From Bradyrhizobium japonicum USDA 6 (lineage in GTDB: Bacteria; Pseudomonadota; Alphaproteobacteria; Rhizobiales; Xanthobacteraceae): a stretch of 64,000 nucleotides of DNA. The DNA is taken from assembly GCF_000284375.1 (NCBI RefSeq), contig NC_017249.1:3760001-3824000 (forward strand), in the 5' to 3' direction. Each line of letters begins with the position of its first letter. Position 1 is the first letter of the stretch. The notes beneath the pieces are model-generated. The model was not told the DNA's origin. It worked only from the letters and a program-made list of their open reading frames with translations, and did no database searches. This document shows positions 25,475 through 34,391 of this stretch, in pieces. Made by a program: the position numbers and the translations under genes.

Positions 25475-26095
25475 ATGTCCGGCCTTTCAAAGCTCGCTCG
25501 TCATTGTGCGCATGCCATCGATGGCCTCAACTTTCACTATGTCGTCCAGCGCCTGATCGGACGGGCGACCTGCCGCTTGCATGGACAAGCATTCCTGGCT
25601 CATACCGCGCGGATCAGGAACGCGTTCGGCGATAGTGACAGGATTGTCATCGGCGACCGTTCTCACGTCAGGGGCGAGCTGATGGTCCTCGGTCACGGCG
25701 GTCGGATTACGATCGGAGAATGGTGCTATGTCGGAGTGGACACACGGATCTGGTCAGGAGCTTCGATCGACATCGGAAACCGCGTCCTGATTTCGCATTC
25801 TGTGAACATATTCGATAATCTGTCACATCCGATCCGTGCTAGCGAGCGGCACGAGCAGGCGAAGCAGATATTCACCCTGGGTCACCCACGGAACCTCTCT
25901 CTCGATGACCGCCCGATCAGGATCTGCGACGATGCGTGGATTGGTGCTTGCGCGATGGTCATGCGAGGTGTGACGATCGGTGAGGGGGGGATTGTCGCCG
26001 CGGGCGCAGTGGTCACCAAGGACGTTCCAGCGTATTCCATCGTGGCGGGTAATCCTGCCACCATCATCAGGGAATTGTCCCCGGACGAGCGATGA
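25475..26095 (+). CDS. Left-handed beta-helix (hexapeptide repeat) acyltransferase
   Basis: A 206-residue trimeric acyltransferase of the CatB/WbbJ/maltose-acetyltransferase type. Hexapeptide turns are seen in 'IVIGDRSHVRG', 'ITIGEWCYVG', 'DTRIWSGASIDIGNRVLIS' and, at the end, 'WIGACAMVMRGVTIG' and 'GAVVTKDVPAYSIVAGNPA'. It probably O-acetylates a glycan sugar with acetyl-CoA. The ATG at 25475 is chosen for GAGAGGGGG upstream; an in-frame GTG at 25460 is less likely. It is separated from the previous gene by about 150 bp with no obvious gene. Confidence 0.88.
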   Translation: MSGLSKLARHCAHAIDGLNFHYVVQRLIGRATCRLHGQAFLAHTARIRNAFGDSDRIVIGDRSHVRGELMVLGHGGRITIGEWCYVGVDTRIWSGASIDIGNRVLISHSVNIFDNLSHPIRASERHEQAKQIFTLGHPRNLSLDDRPIRICDDAWIGACAMVMRGVTIGEGGIVAAGAVVTKDVPAYSIVAGNPATIIRELSPDER

Positions 26096-26163
26096 AGGGG
26101 CACCTGTGACAACGAGGACCGGAATGTGCTCACAAGCCAATCATCGGCCCGCAGGGTAACGTT

Positions 26164-27096
26164 ATGTCCATGTGGGTTACCGGTGCGAACGGGTTCATCG
26201 GCCGCCATCTCGTCCGCGAGCTGGCGGGCGGCGGGCATGTGGTTCATGGTGTCGGTCATGGCGCCCTCGATCCGGCCGATGCGCGCGCGCTCGGCTTGCA
26301 GACCTCGATCAACGGTGAAGTCGACGCGGCTAATCTGAACGCGCTCGCCGCCGCGCACGGACTGCCGTCGCACGTCTTCCATCTCGCCGGCGGATCGTCC
26401 GTCGGATTGTCGATCGAACGTCCGTTCGAGGATTTTTCGCGGACCGTGGCCAGCACGGCGCGTCTGCTGGAGTGGCTTCGAAGCTTTGCGCCCGGGAGCC
26501 GGCTGGTCGTTGTGTCGAGCGCTGCGGTCTACGGCGCCGACCACGCCGGGCCGATTCCCGAAAGCGCGGCGCCGGCGCCGATGTCGCCCTACGGCCACCA
26601 CAAGCTGATGATGGAGCAGCTGTGTCAAAGCTACGTCCAGAGCTTCGGCATTCGCTGCATGGTCGTGCGATTGTTCTCGGTCTATGGTCCCAACCTTCGC
26701 AAGCAGCTTCTGTGGGACATCTGCTCGCGGCTGCGGAACGAGCAGCGCACGCTGAATCTCGGTGGAACAGGAGCCGAGATCAGGGACTGGACCGACGTTC
26801 GCGACGTTGTCCGCCTGCTGGCACGCGTCGCAGAGGGGCCGTGGCAGGACGATTTTGGCGTGATCAATGGCGGCTCCGGGCGCGGTGTGAGCGTGGCTGG
26901 CGTTGCCGAAGGCCTGATCGGGCATTGGGGCGGCAACACGGTCGTGCGGTTTTCCGGTGTCGCACGGCCGGGCGATCCGACGAGCCTGCTCGCCGATAGC
27001 GGGCGCGTGCTCGATATGAATTTCGATTGGCGCATTCCGCTGGAGCGCGGCCTGGCCGACTACGTCGAATGGTTCAGGGGCCAAGCCCGTGCCTGA
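26164..27096 (+). CDS. NAD-dependent epimerase/dehydratase (extended SDR)
   Basis: A sugar-nucleotide-modifying SDR of 310 residues. The NAD-binding motif is 'VTGANGFIGRHL', the active site has 'VVSSAAVYG' and 'YGHHK' (YxxxK), and 'RLFSVYGPNLRKQ' marks the substrate-binding part of GalE-like proteins. It could be an epimerase or a 4-keto-reductase; the substrate cannot be read. Because rfbF-rfbG lie nearby without a reductase, it is one candidate to reduce the CDP-4-keto-6-deoxyglucose. It overlaps the next glycosyltransferase gene by eight bases. Confidence 0.85.
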   Translation: MSMWVTGANGFIGRHLVRELAGGGHVVHGVGHGALDPADARALGLQTSINGEVDAANLNALAAAHGLPSHVFHLAGGSSVGLSIERPFEDFSRTVASTARLLEWLRSFAPGSRLVVVSSAAVYGADHAGPIPESAAPAPMSPYGHHKLMMEQLCQSYVQSFGIRCMVVRLFSVYGPNLRKQLLWDICSRLRNEQRTLNLGGTGAEIRDWTDVRDVVRLLARVAEGPWQDDFGVINGGSGRGVSVAGVAEGLIGHWGGNTVVRFSGVARPGDPTSLLADSGRVLDMNFDWRIPLERGLADYVEWFRGQARA

Positions 27097-28285
27097 GCGC
27101 GCGCCGGTGCGGATCGCCTTCACCAACATTCCGCGCCGCCTATGGGCAGGAGGCCATAACTATCAACGCAATCTGTTCGAGGCGCTCAACAGGCACGCGC
27201 CGGGATCGGTGACGCCCGTGCTGTTTGCCGGAACGGCCGATGATTCCGAGGAGATCACGGCGCTGGCCGGCATTCCCGCCGTCGAGGTCGTGCGCTCGCC
27301 GGTGTTCGATCATGCCGCGACCGGCCTTGCCCGTGCGACGGATCTCGCCCGCGCGATTGCCTTTGGTCTGGACGGTCCCGCCATCGCCGAGTTCAGGACT
27401 CGCAAGATCGACATGGTGTTCGAATCGGCGCGCTTCTTTGGCTGGCGTCTGCCGTTCCCCGCGATCGCCTGGTTTCCGGATTTCCAGCACCGCTTGCTCC
27501 CGCATCTTTTCTCGAGGAGCGCCTATTGGCGGCGTGATCTCGGCTTTCGGATCCAGCTTGCCTCCGGCCGCCACGTCATGTTGAGCAGCGCCAGCGCACT
27601 TGGTGATCTCAAGAAATTCTATCCGGGTCTGTTGAACGCCGTCTCCGTGGTCCGGTTTGCGACCGAACCGCCGGCCAGCCTCCTCGCCACGAATCCGTCC
27701 GACGTGATCGCAAGCTACGGCTTGCCGCCGTGCTATTTCTATCTGCCGAACCAGTTCTGGCGTCACAAGAATCACCAGCTCGTCGTCGATGCGCTTGACC
27801 TCTTGAAACGCAGGGGGCTCGACGTCGTCGTCGCGGCGTCGGGAAGCACGCTGGACTTCCGCGAGCCCGGTCTTTTCGACGCGATGATGCAAGACGTCAA
27901 AGCGCGCGGCCTCGAGACGAACTTCCGGCATCTCGGAATGATCCCGCTCGACCATGTCTACGCGCTCCTGCGCGCATCGGCCGCGCTCATCAATCCTTCG
28001 GAGTGCGAGGGGTGGAGTACCACCGTCGAGGAAGCAAAGTCGTTTGGTGTCCCGATGCTGCTGTCCGGCCTCGAGGTGCATCGCGAGCAGACCGAGGGTC
28101 GCGCGCGATATTTCGGCATTCACGATGCCGAAGCCTTGGCCGAGCACATGTCGCAGGTCGCGCGATCGGCCGATCCTGGGATCGTCCGCGACCTCCTGCC
28201 CAATCTCGATGAGCGCGTCAAAGCCTTCGTTGCCGATTTCGTCGGGCTGACCGCGGATGTGATGAAAAATCCGGGAGCTCCCTAG
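27089..28285 (+). CDS. Glycosyltransferase family 4-like (GT-B)
   Basis: A 398-residue GT-B enzyme. The C-terminal domain has 'YFYLPNQFWRHKNHQLVVDA', 'HLGMIPLDHVYALLRASAAL' and 'INPSECEGWSTTVEEAKSFG', where the E(x7)E-type motif contacts the donor sugar, as in family GT4. It probably adds one sugar of the repeat unit. The start is GTG at 27089, within the end of the upstream SDR gene. Its stop codon directly abuts the stop of the convergent membrane protein gene (28286). Confidence 0.85.
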   Translation: MPERAPVRIAFTNIPRRLWAGGHNYQRNLFEALNRHAPGSVTPVLFAGTADDSEEITALAGIPAVEVVRSPVFDHAATGLARATDLARAIAFGLDGPAIAEFRTRKIDMVFESARFFGWRLPFPAIAWFPDFQHRLLPHLFSRSAYWRRDLGFRIQLASGRHVMLSSASALGDLKKFYPGLLNAVSVVRFATEPPASLLATNPSDVIASYGLPPCYFYLPNQFWRHKNHQLVVDALDLLKRRGLDVVVAASGSTLDFREPGLFDAMMQDVKARGLETNFRHLGMIPLDHVYALLRASAALINPSECEGWSTTVEEAKSFGVPMLLSGLEVHREQTEGRARYFGIHDAEALAEHMSQVARSADPGIVRDLLPNLDERVKAFVADFVGLTADVMKNPGAP

Positions 28286-29596
28286 TCAGGGTTTCCGGTC
28301 CGCATCGAAGATGCCCCGCGGCGTCACATACCAGAGCAGGAAGAGAAGCGCGGCGCCGTGGGTCACCATGGCGACGGAAAGCGGCGTGTTGAGCAGAACG
28401 TGCGGTAGCGTGCCACTGGAGATCAACACGAATCGCTGCGGCAGTCCTGCCGAGGCTCGGTTGCCCAGAGCCAGGATGAAACCCGCCGCAAGTGCTGTCA
28501 GTGGCGCAAGGTAAAGTCCGACCGAGGCGACACCCTCCGTCGCGAACAGGGAGGCGTTGAGCATGCCGAACCCGTACGTTTCCTGCATCACTACCGACAG
28601 TTGATCCCGGTAAGCGCAAGGCATCACGGTTTTCAGCAGCGAGATCTGACAGAAATGGGTCAGCGGATGGCTCGCAAAGAAATCGTTGTAGATGTCGAGC
28701 GCACTCGATGTCGTCGCGATCATCCGGATGTTGACGAGGTCGAAATATCGGCCGACGATTCCGTTAAGGCTTGCGCCTGTTGCGACGTTCGCGATGAGGC
28801 CGATCAGCATGGGAATGAAGATCGAAAAGATGACCGAAGTTCGCGCCGGCGCAAAGCGTGACAGCACGGCCAGCGCGAACAGCCACGCGGGCGTGAAGAA
28901 GGTGAATTTCGTCAGCGTGATCGGATAGAAGAAGAGGAGCAGGATCACGACCAGCACGGCACGCCAGCGATGGCCGAGTAGCCAGTAACAGGCGAAGGCG
29001 AACGGCAGCAGCGTGCTGGAGACCCAGCCGATGAGATATCGCACCGGGCCGGGAAATGCGATCTCGCCGCGGTAATCGTAGATGTTTGCGATCGCGACCA
29101 GGCGGAAATTGTAGGTCGAGGCGACGGCGATGGTGCCGATGGAGATCGCCAGGATCAGCGTCAACAGATGCTCGAAGCGGGCATTCGACAGTGCGACGAG
29201 CTGCCGGAACGGCGCCCGCACGAACAGCATGGGCAACAGCACCAATATCAGCGACAAGCCCGCCGAAAGCCCCGCGAGCAATTGCGGGTAGCTGTATTCG
29301 GAGAAGACGTCGATCCACAGGAAGCCGAGGATCATCGTGTAGAAATAGAAGCCGACGAAATAGCCGAAGCTGAACCGGGCGGCAGCGAACAGCAGCGAGA
29401 CGATCGAGAAGGCAGACGCGATGGCGACCGCGATCCAGACGCGGTCGCCGCTGAAGTGGATATAGGACTGGAAAGTCGCAACCCTGATCAGCGACAGGCA
29501 GGCGACAGCGCTATGCAACAGCACCAGGGTCGTCAAAGCGGCCCTGGTGTCGAGCCGGGCTCGCAGGTTGCTGATGATGCCGGACAGAGCACTCAT
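28286..29596 (-). CDS. Polytopic membrane protein, candidate Wzy-type polymerase
   Basis: A 436-residue protein with about ten to twelve hydrophobic helices and a large loop in the second half ('NIYDYRGEIAFPGPVRYLIG' lies between helices; a further loop around 'YNDFFASHPLTHFCQI'). Wzy polymerases have this layout and no strong sequence motif, so assignment depends on context: glycan genes on both sides, and a flippase in the same region. O-antigen ligase or unrelated roles are possible. It is the downstream gene of a minus-strand pair with UDP-glucuronate decarboxylase (43-bp gap). Confidence 0.55.
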   Translation of the reverse strand: MSALSGIISNLRARLDTRAALTTLVLLHSAVACLSLIRVATFQSYIHFSGDRVWIAVAIASAFSIVSLLFAAARFSFGYFVGFYFYTMILGFLWIDVFSEYSYPQLLAGLSAGLSLILVLLPMLFVRAPFRQLVALSNARFEHLLTLILAISIGTIAVASTYNFRLVAIANIYDYRGEIAFPGPVRYLIGWVSSTLLPFAFACYWLLGHRWRAVLVVILLLFFYPITLTKFTFFTPAWLFALAVLSRFAPARTSVIFSIFIPMLIGLIANVATGASLNGIVGRYFDLVNIRMIATTSSALDIYNDFFASHPLTHFCQISLLKTVMPCAYRDQLSVVMQETYGFGMLNASLFATEGVASVGLYLAPLTALAAGFILALGNRASAGLPQRFVLISSGTLPHVLLNTPLSVAMVTHGAALLFLLWYVTPRGIFDADRKP

Positions 29597-29639
29597 GGCG
29601 GACAGGCTCGCTTGCGGACGAGGTGAGCTGCGAGCGGGA

Positions 29640-30602
29640 TCAGGCTATTTCGAGTGAGTGCTTGAAATAGGCGATGGTCTCCTTCAGGCCGTCCTCGAGT
29701 GCGACCTTCGGCTCCCAGTTCAGCGTCGCCTTCGCCTTGGCGAGGTCGGGCTGGCGCTGTCGCGGGTCGTCCTGCGGCAGTGGCTTGAACACCAGCTTCG
29801 AGCGCGAGCCCGTGAGCTCGATGACTTTCTCGGCGAGCTCGCGGATCGTGAACTCGGAATTGTTGCCGAGATTGATCGGGCCGGTAACGTCTTCGTTCGT
29901 CACCATCAGCCGCAGGATGGCTTCGACGAGATCGTCGACATAGCAGAACGAGCGGGTCTGTCCGCCGTCGCCGAACACGGTGATCGCCTCGCCCTTGAGT
30001 GCCTGGACGATGAAGGACGACACCACGCGCCCGTCATTGGGCTGCATGCGCGGGCCATAGGTGTTGAAGATGCGCGCGACCTTGATCGGCAGGCCGTGCT
30101 GGCGCCAGTAGTCGAAGAACAGCGTCTCGGCGCAGCGCTTGCCTTCGTCGTAGCAGGAGCGGATGCCGATCGGGTTGACGTTGCCCCAATAATCCTCGGT
30201 CTGGGGATGGATCAGCGGATCGCCATAGATCTCGCTGGTCGAGGCCTGGAAGATCCGCGCCTTGAGCCGCTTGGCGAGGCCGAGCATGTTAATGGCGCCG
30301 TGCACCGAGGTCTTGGTGGTCTGCACGGGGTCGCGCTGGTAGTGGATCGGCGAGGCCGGGCAGGCCAGGTTGAAGATCGCGTCGACCTCGATGTAGAGCG
30401 GGAAGGTGACGTCGTGCCGGACCGCCTCGAACAGCGGATTTGCGATCAGATGGGCAATGTTGCGCCGGCTGCCGGTGAAATAATTGTCCGCGGACACCAC
30501 CTCGGCGCCGGCGTCGAGCAGCCGCTCGCAGATGTGCGATCCGATGAAGCCGGCGCCTCCGGTCACGAGGACGCGGCTGTTCTTGTAGCTGTCAAACGGC
30601 AT
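29640..30602 (-). CDS. UDP-glucuronate decarboxylase (UDP-xylose synthase type SDR)
   Basis: Converts UDP-glucuronate to UDP-xylose, or to the 4-keto-pentose, in the cytoplasm. The 320-residue protein has '[19 protein letters not shown]', '[20 protein letters not shown]' (the '[11 protein letters not shown]' signature of UXS enzymes), '[11 protein letters not shown]', 'CYDEGKR' (YxxxK) and '[10 protein letters not shown]'. Length and motifs match bacterial UXS very well. It implies xylose or a derived 4-amino-pentose in one of the glycans. It is transcribed together with the downstream Wzy-like gene. Confidence 0.92.
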   Translation of the reverse strand: MPFDSYKNSRVLVTGGAGFIGSHICERLLDAGAEVVSADNYFTGSRRNIAHLIANPLFEAVRHDVTFPLYIEVDAIFNLACPASPIHYQRDPVQTTKTSVHGAINMLGLAKRLKARIFQASTSEIYGDPLIHPQTEDYWGNVNPIGIRSCYDEGKRCAETLFFDYWRQHGLPIKVARIFNTYGPRMQPNDGRVVSSFIVQALKGEAITVFGDGGQTRSFCYVDDLVEAILRLMVTNEDVTGPINLGNNSEFTIRELAEKVIELTGSRSKLVFKPLPQDDPRQRQPDLAKAKATLNWEPKVALEDGLKETIAYFKHSLEIA

Positions 30603-30833
30603 TATCGGTTCCAGGTTGATCTTGTGCTGAGCGGGAGGCCTTTGCCGGGCTGGGCGAGCAGAGTGGTATCGGTATCGAAAGGAATCGCCAACCCTGTTTT
30701 GAGGAGGTAATATGATACCTCATCCTCGGACATCCGCCGAGGGGGTATTTCATCTCAAGCCCGGGGCGGGCGAGGTTGGTGCGCCCCCTTGGCAGGGCCT
30801 CTGCCTGACCTGGAAGCGCCAGCGCCCCGCGCT

Positions 30834-32243
30834 CTAATCGCGAGGGAGCACGGATTGCTTGCCGTAGAATTCGGCGATGCAATCGTTCGGCATCTTGCCC
30901 GGGTTGTCGGTCAGGTCGGCGTCCATCAAGAGGGACGGCCTGACCGACCTCTTGGGTACGACAACATCCCGATCCTTGATCGCTCGAAGCAGGTCATCCC
31001 GCTGAAGGCTCTCGCTCCAGAAGGTGGCGAATTGTGATCGCTCCGCACGGACAGACACCAGCGCGCGGCCATTGAGAAGGAGCAACGAAACGAGTCCGCA
31101 GGCCACCAAGGCTGTCATGCGAAAAGACTGGTGCCAGCTTAGTGACGGGATGAAGCGCGCCGCCAGGGCGACGACGCATGCTGAGCCCGCGAGAAGGAAA
31201 ACCACGACCTCGTTCCGCGCTCTCATTGCGAGATCCGAAGCAGTCGCAAAGTAGCCAACGAAATAAGCAGCATAGGTGCCAGCGAGAACAGCCGCCGCGA
31301 GCCCGGCGATCAAGACCAGCAGGCGGGCCGCCGTCGGCCTGGGTTGCGAAGGCGCCACGAAGACCGAGAACAACGCGACGAAAACGAACCAGGCCCACGT
31401 CGCCTCTTGCCCGAAGAGCCAGAACAGTTCGAGCCACAGGTAGTACAGCCCCATGGTGAAGGATGCGGCGATCTTCCCGCCCTCCGGGTATTCCGCCATT
31501 CGGACCGCATTCCCCGGCGCCAAGAGCAGCATCGCAAAACCGATGAAGGTCACCGTCAGCATCGTTGCATGGCTCGCCAGTTGCGGATGCGGATGGCAGG
31601 CCTTTCGATAGAGGGCGGATCCGGCGACGAGGGCCATGATCCAAAGCGGCGTGAACTCGTTGGCGAGAGCCCCTAGGAAGCACAATGCCGAGAGAACGAC
31701 GACCCAGCCGGTCGAGAGGACGGTTTCGTTCGCAGCGGACCGCACCAACTCGACAAGGATGATCATCACAAAGGCAGCAGGAATCATGTAGGGGGCGCTG
31801 CCCGAAACCCAATAAAGCATCTCCCGCAGACTGATCGCCAGAACGAATGTCGCCGCGGTGAGCATCACGCCCGCCAAAAATCTTTCCGGCCACGAGAGAC
31901 CGGTCCACAACCGGCCGGCCCAAAAAACGCTCACCGTGAGGAAGACGGCCATCCCGCAAATGAGCGTGACCGGATAGATGGTAAGATAATCGACGCCGGT
32001 GACCTTACTGGCAAGGTTTGGGGCTGCGATCGTCACCAGAGAGGTGAGCCGACCCATCGATGCCAAATAATAGGATTTGACCATTCCGACGAGGCCAAAG
32101 CTGTTGAAGCGATTCGTCAGACAATAATCGTCGCTTTCAGGCATCGCATAGAGCGCGATCGACGCCAGCCAGACCAGGATGAAAAGAGCCACGGCCGCGG
32201 CCAGCAGAGGCATCACGTCCAGCACGCGGCGTCCAAGGCGCAT
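30834..32243 (-). CDS. DUF6056-like polytopic membrane protein (paralog of 36407-37885)
   Basis: A 469-residue protein with about eleven hydrophobic helices, an early 'MPESDDYCL' loop, 'SMGRLTS', 'LREMLYWVSGSAPYMIPA', 'NEFTPLW' and 'APGNAVRM'. A soluble C-terminal tail has 'PSLLMDADLTDNPGKMPNDC'. An acidic pair in the first periplasmic loop followed by many helices is the general layout of GT-C glycosyltransferases, so a lipid-linked-sugar transferase is possible but unproven. The same motifs recur in the same order in the gene at 36407. It stands alone on the minus strand. Confidence 0.7.
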   Translation of the reverse strand: MRLGRRVLDVMPLLAAAVALFILVWLASIALYAMPESDDYCLTNRFNSFGLVGMVKSYYLASMGRLTSLVTIAAPNLASKVTGVDYLTIYPVTLICGMAVFLTVSVFWAGRLWTGLSWPERFLAGVMLTAATFVLAISLREMLYWVSGSAPYMIPAAFVMIILVELVRSAANETVLSTGWVVVLSALCFLGALANEFTPLWIMALVAGSALYRKACHPHPQLASHATMLTVTFIGFAMLLLAPGNAVRMAEYPEGGKIAASFTMGLYYLWLELFWLFGQEATWAWFVFVALFSVFVAPSQPRPTAARLLVLIAGLAAAVLAGTYAAYFVGYFATASDLAMRARNEVVVFLLAGSACVVALAARFIPSLSWHQSFRMTALVACGLVSLLLLNGRALVSVRAERSQFATFWSESLQRDDLLRAIKDRDVVVPKRSVRPSLLMDADLTDNPGKMPNDCIAEFYGKQSVLPRD

Positions 32244-32550
32244 GATAAATCCAGCTCAGAACGATTGTGGGTAGATCGCCCCATAGTATCTGCTCTCCAT
32301 CTGCCACAGAAAACGCGACATTTTCAATACAACCCGAGATGGAACCGCACAGGGAAATCTGACTGCCCGGCGCGATCATGAGCCCGGCGTGGATCACGCC
32401 GGCGGTGGCGCGCAAGGCGCGTCACGACGTGTCGAACATAGCTCATTGGGCTGCCCGCTCAGGGCATCAAATGATTTCCAGCTGCCCCGGGTTCGTATAG
32501 AAGCCGTCTGGAAAGCGAAAGGGAGAGCGCCTCCCGTCCGGAGCCGGCTT
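32244..32550. other. Divergent intergenic region
   Basis: This is 307 bp between the DUF6056-like gene and rfbF, which diverge from here, so promoters for both should lie in it. The left half is less GC-rich than the surrounding genes. No RNA gene, repeat or convincing small coding frame is seen. Confidence 0.4.
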
Positions 32551-33321
32551 ATGAAAGTTGTCATCCTCGCGGGTGGTCTTGGAACCCGAATTGCCGAAGA
32601 GACCAGCACGCGGCCGAAGCCAATGGTCGAGATCGGCGGCCGGCCCATCCTGTGGCATATCATGAAGATCTACAGCCATTACGGCTTCAATGATTTCGTG
32701 ATCTGCCTCGGCTACCGGGGCTACATGATCAAGGAGTACTTCGCGAACTACTTCCTGCACATGTCCGACGTCACCTTCCATCTCGCCGAGAACCGGATGG
32801 AGGTGCATCGCGAGACCGCCGAGCCCTGGCGGGTCACGCTGGTCGACACCGGCGAGGACACCCAGACCGGCGGCCGGCTGAAGCGGGTGCTGCCTTACGT
32901 CGCGAACGAGCCGTTCTTTGCGCTGACCTATGGCGACGGCGTCGCCGACATCGACCTCGCCGCCGAGATCGCCTTCCACAAAGCGCATGGGCGCAGGGCC
33001 ACCGTCTCGGTGGTGCGGCCCGCGAAACGGTTCGGCGCGGTCGCGATCGAAGGCGACCGGGTGGTCAATTTCGAGGAGAAGCCCAATGACGACGGCGGCT
33101 GGATCAATGGCGGATTCTTCCTGCTGTCGCCGTCGGTTGGCGAGCTGATCACGGGCGACAAGACGATCTGGGAGCGCGAGCCGATGGAGCAGCTCGTGCG
33201 CGGCGACGATTTGCGCGCCTATGTGCATCCTGGCTTTTGGCACCCGATGGATTCGCTGCGCGATCGCAATTTCCTCGAGGCCGAGTGGGCGGGCAACCGC
33301 GCCAAATGGAGGGTCTGGTGA
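32551..33321 (+). CDS. rfbF: Glucose-1-phosphate cytidylyltransferase
   Basis: Makes CDP-glucose from CTP and glucose-1-phosphate. The 256-residue protein has the nucleotidyltransferase signature 'AGGLGTRIAEETSTRPKPM', then 'WHIMKIYSHYGFNDFVICLG', 'LTYGDGVADID', 'NGGFFLL' and 'FWHPMDSLRDRNFLE', all specific to RfbF. The start is ATG at 32551 with GGAG seven bases upstream; the open frame continues left without a ribosome site. It overlaps rfbG by four bases (GTGA). CDP-glucose is the entry to 3,6-dideoxyhexoses and other 6-deoxy sugars. Confidence 0.95.
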   Translation: MKVVILAGGLGTRIAEETSTRPKPMVEIGGRPILWHIMKIYSHYGFNDFVICLGYRGYMIKEYFANYFLHMSDVTFHLAENRMEVHRETAEPWRVTLVDTGEDTQTGGRLKRVLPYVANEPFFALTYGDGVADIDLAAEIAFHKAHGRRATVSVVRPAKRFGAVAIEGDRVVNFEEKPNDDGGWINGGFFLLSPSVGELITGDKTIWEREPMEQLVRGDDLRAYVHPGFWHPMDSLRDRNFLEAEWAGNRAKWRVW

Positions 33322-34391
33322 CGGATCCGGCATTCTGGCGCGGCAAGAAGGTCTTTCTGACCGGGCATACCGGCTTCAAGGGCGCGTGGGCTTCGCTGCT
33401 GCTGCGTCGTCTCGGCGCCACTGTCTACGGCTATGCACTGCCGCCGACGCATCAATCCGCGCTGTTCGTGACGGCTCGCATCGCCGACGACATCAAGCAC
33501 CGCGTGGCCGACATCCGCGATCTCTCGGCGTTGCGCGGCGCAATGGCAGAGGCCGATCCCGACATTGTCATCCACATGGCCGCGCAGGCGCTGGTGCGCC
33601 CGTCCTATGAGGAGCCGGTCGAGACGTTTGCGACCAACGTGATGGGCACGGTGCACGTGCTGGAGGCGGCACGGCAGCTTCGCTCGCTTCAGGCGATGCT
33701 GATCGTCACCACCGACAAATGCTACGAGAACAACGGCACGGGCGCGGCCTTCCGCGAGAGCGACCGTCTCGGCGGCGACGATCCCTACAGCAACAGCAAG
33801 GCCTGCGCCGAGCTCGTGACGCACTCCTATCGCCACAGCTTCTTCAATGCGAAGGGCGCGGCGCGTGTCGCGACTGCGCGCGCCGGCAACGTCTTCGGCG
33901 GCGGCGACTGGGCGCGCGACCGTCTGGTGCCCGACGCGATGCAGGCCTTCCTCGCGGGCGAGGCGCTGCGCATCCGCAATCCCAATTCGGTGCGGCCGTG
34001 GCAGCACGCGCTCGATCCGGTGCTCGGCTATCTCAAGCTGGTCGAGCGGCTGGCGGGCGACGACCATTTCATCGGCGGCTGGAATTTCGGGCCCGACGCG
34101 GCAAGCGAGGTACCGGTCGGGACCGTGGTCGAACATCTGATCGCGCTGTGGGGCGACGGCGCGCGCTGGACGGCCGATGCCGGCCCGCATCCGCACGAAG
34201 CCGCCTATCTCAGGCTCGACTGCGCCAAGGCGCGCGGCGAGCTCGGTTGGACGCCGCGGCTCGATCTGGCCCAGGGTCTGCGCCTCACCGTCGACTGGTA
34301 CAGGGCGCTGCGCGAAGGCCGGGACCTGCGCAGATTCTCGCTCGACCAGCTCGATCAGGTCGTTGGCGCGTCGTCGAGGACGGTCGCGTGA
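33318..34391 (+). CDS. rfbG: CDP-glucose 4,6-dehydratase
   Basis: Converts CDP-glucose to CDP-4-keto-6-deoxyglucose. The protein starts near 'FWRGKKVFLTGHTGFKGAW', the hallmark N-terminus, and has 'HMAAQALVRPSYEEP', 'VTTDKCYEN', 'DPYSNSKACAELV' (YxxxK) and 'RAGNVFGGGDWARDRLVPD'. I chose GTG at 33318, preceded by GGAGGG and overlapping the rfbF stop; ATG at 33306 is possible. Length is 357 residues, standard. No RfbH-type dehydrase follows, so the onward fate of its product is open. Its 3' end overlaps the end of the convergent ClC gene by 37 bp. Confidence 0.95.
   Translation: MTDPAFWRGKKVFLTGHTGFKGAWASLLLRRLGATVYGYALPPTHQSALFVTARIADDIKHRVADIRDLSALRGAMAEADPDIVIHMAAQALVRPSYEEPVETFATNVMGTVHVLEAARQLRSLQAMLIVTTDKCYENNGTGAAFRESDRLGGDDPYSNSKACAELVTHSYRHSFFNAKGAARVATARAGNVFGGGDWARDRLVPDAMQAFLAGEALRIRNPNSVRPWQHALDPVLGYLKLVERLAGDDHFIGGWNFGPDAASEVPVGTVVEHLIALWGDGARWTADAGPHPHEAAYLRLDCAKARGELGWTPRLDLAQGLRLTVDWYRALREGRDLRRFSLDQLDQVVGASSRTVA

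Noticed and set aside
30704..30721. Small hairpin GAGGTA/TACCTC upstream of the UDP-glucuronate decarboxylase gene
   Set aside because: Six-base arms without a T tract are too weak to call a terminator or operator.
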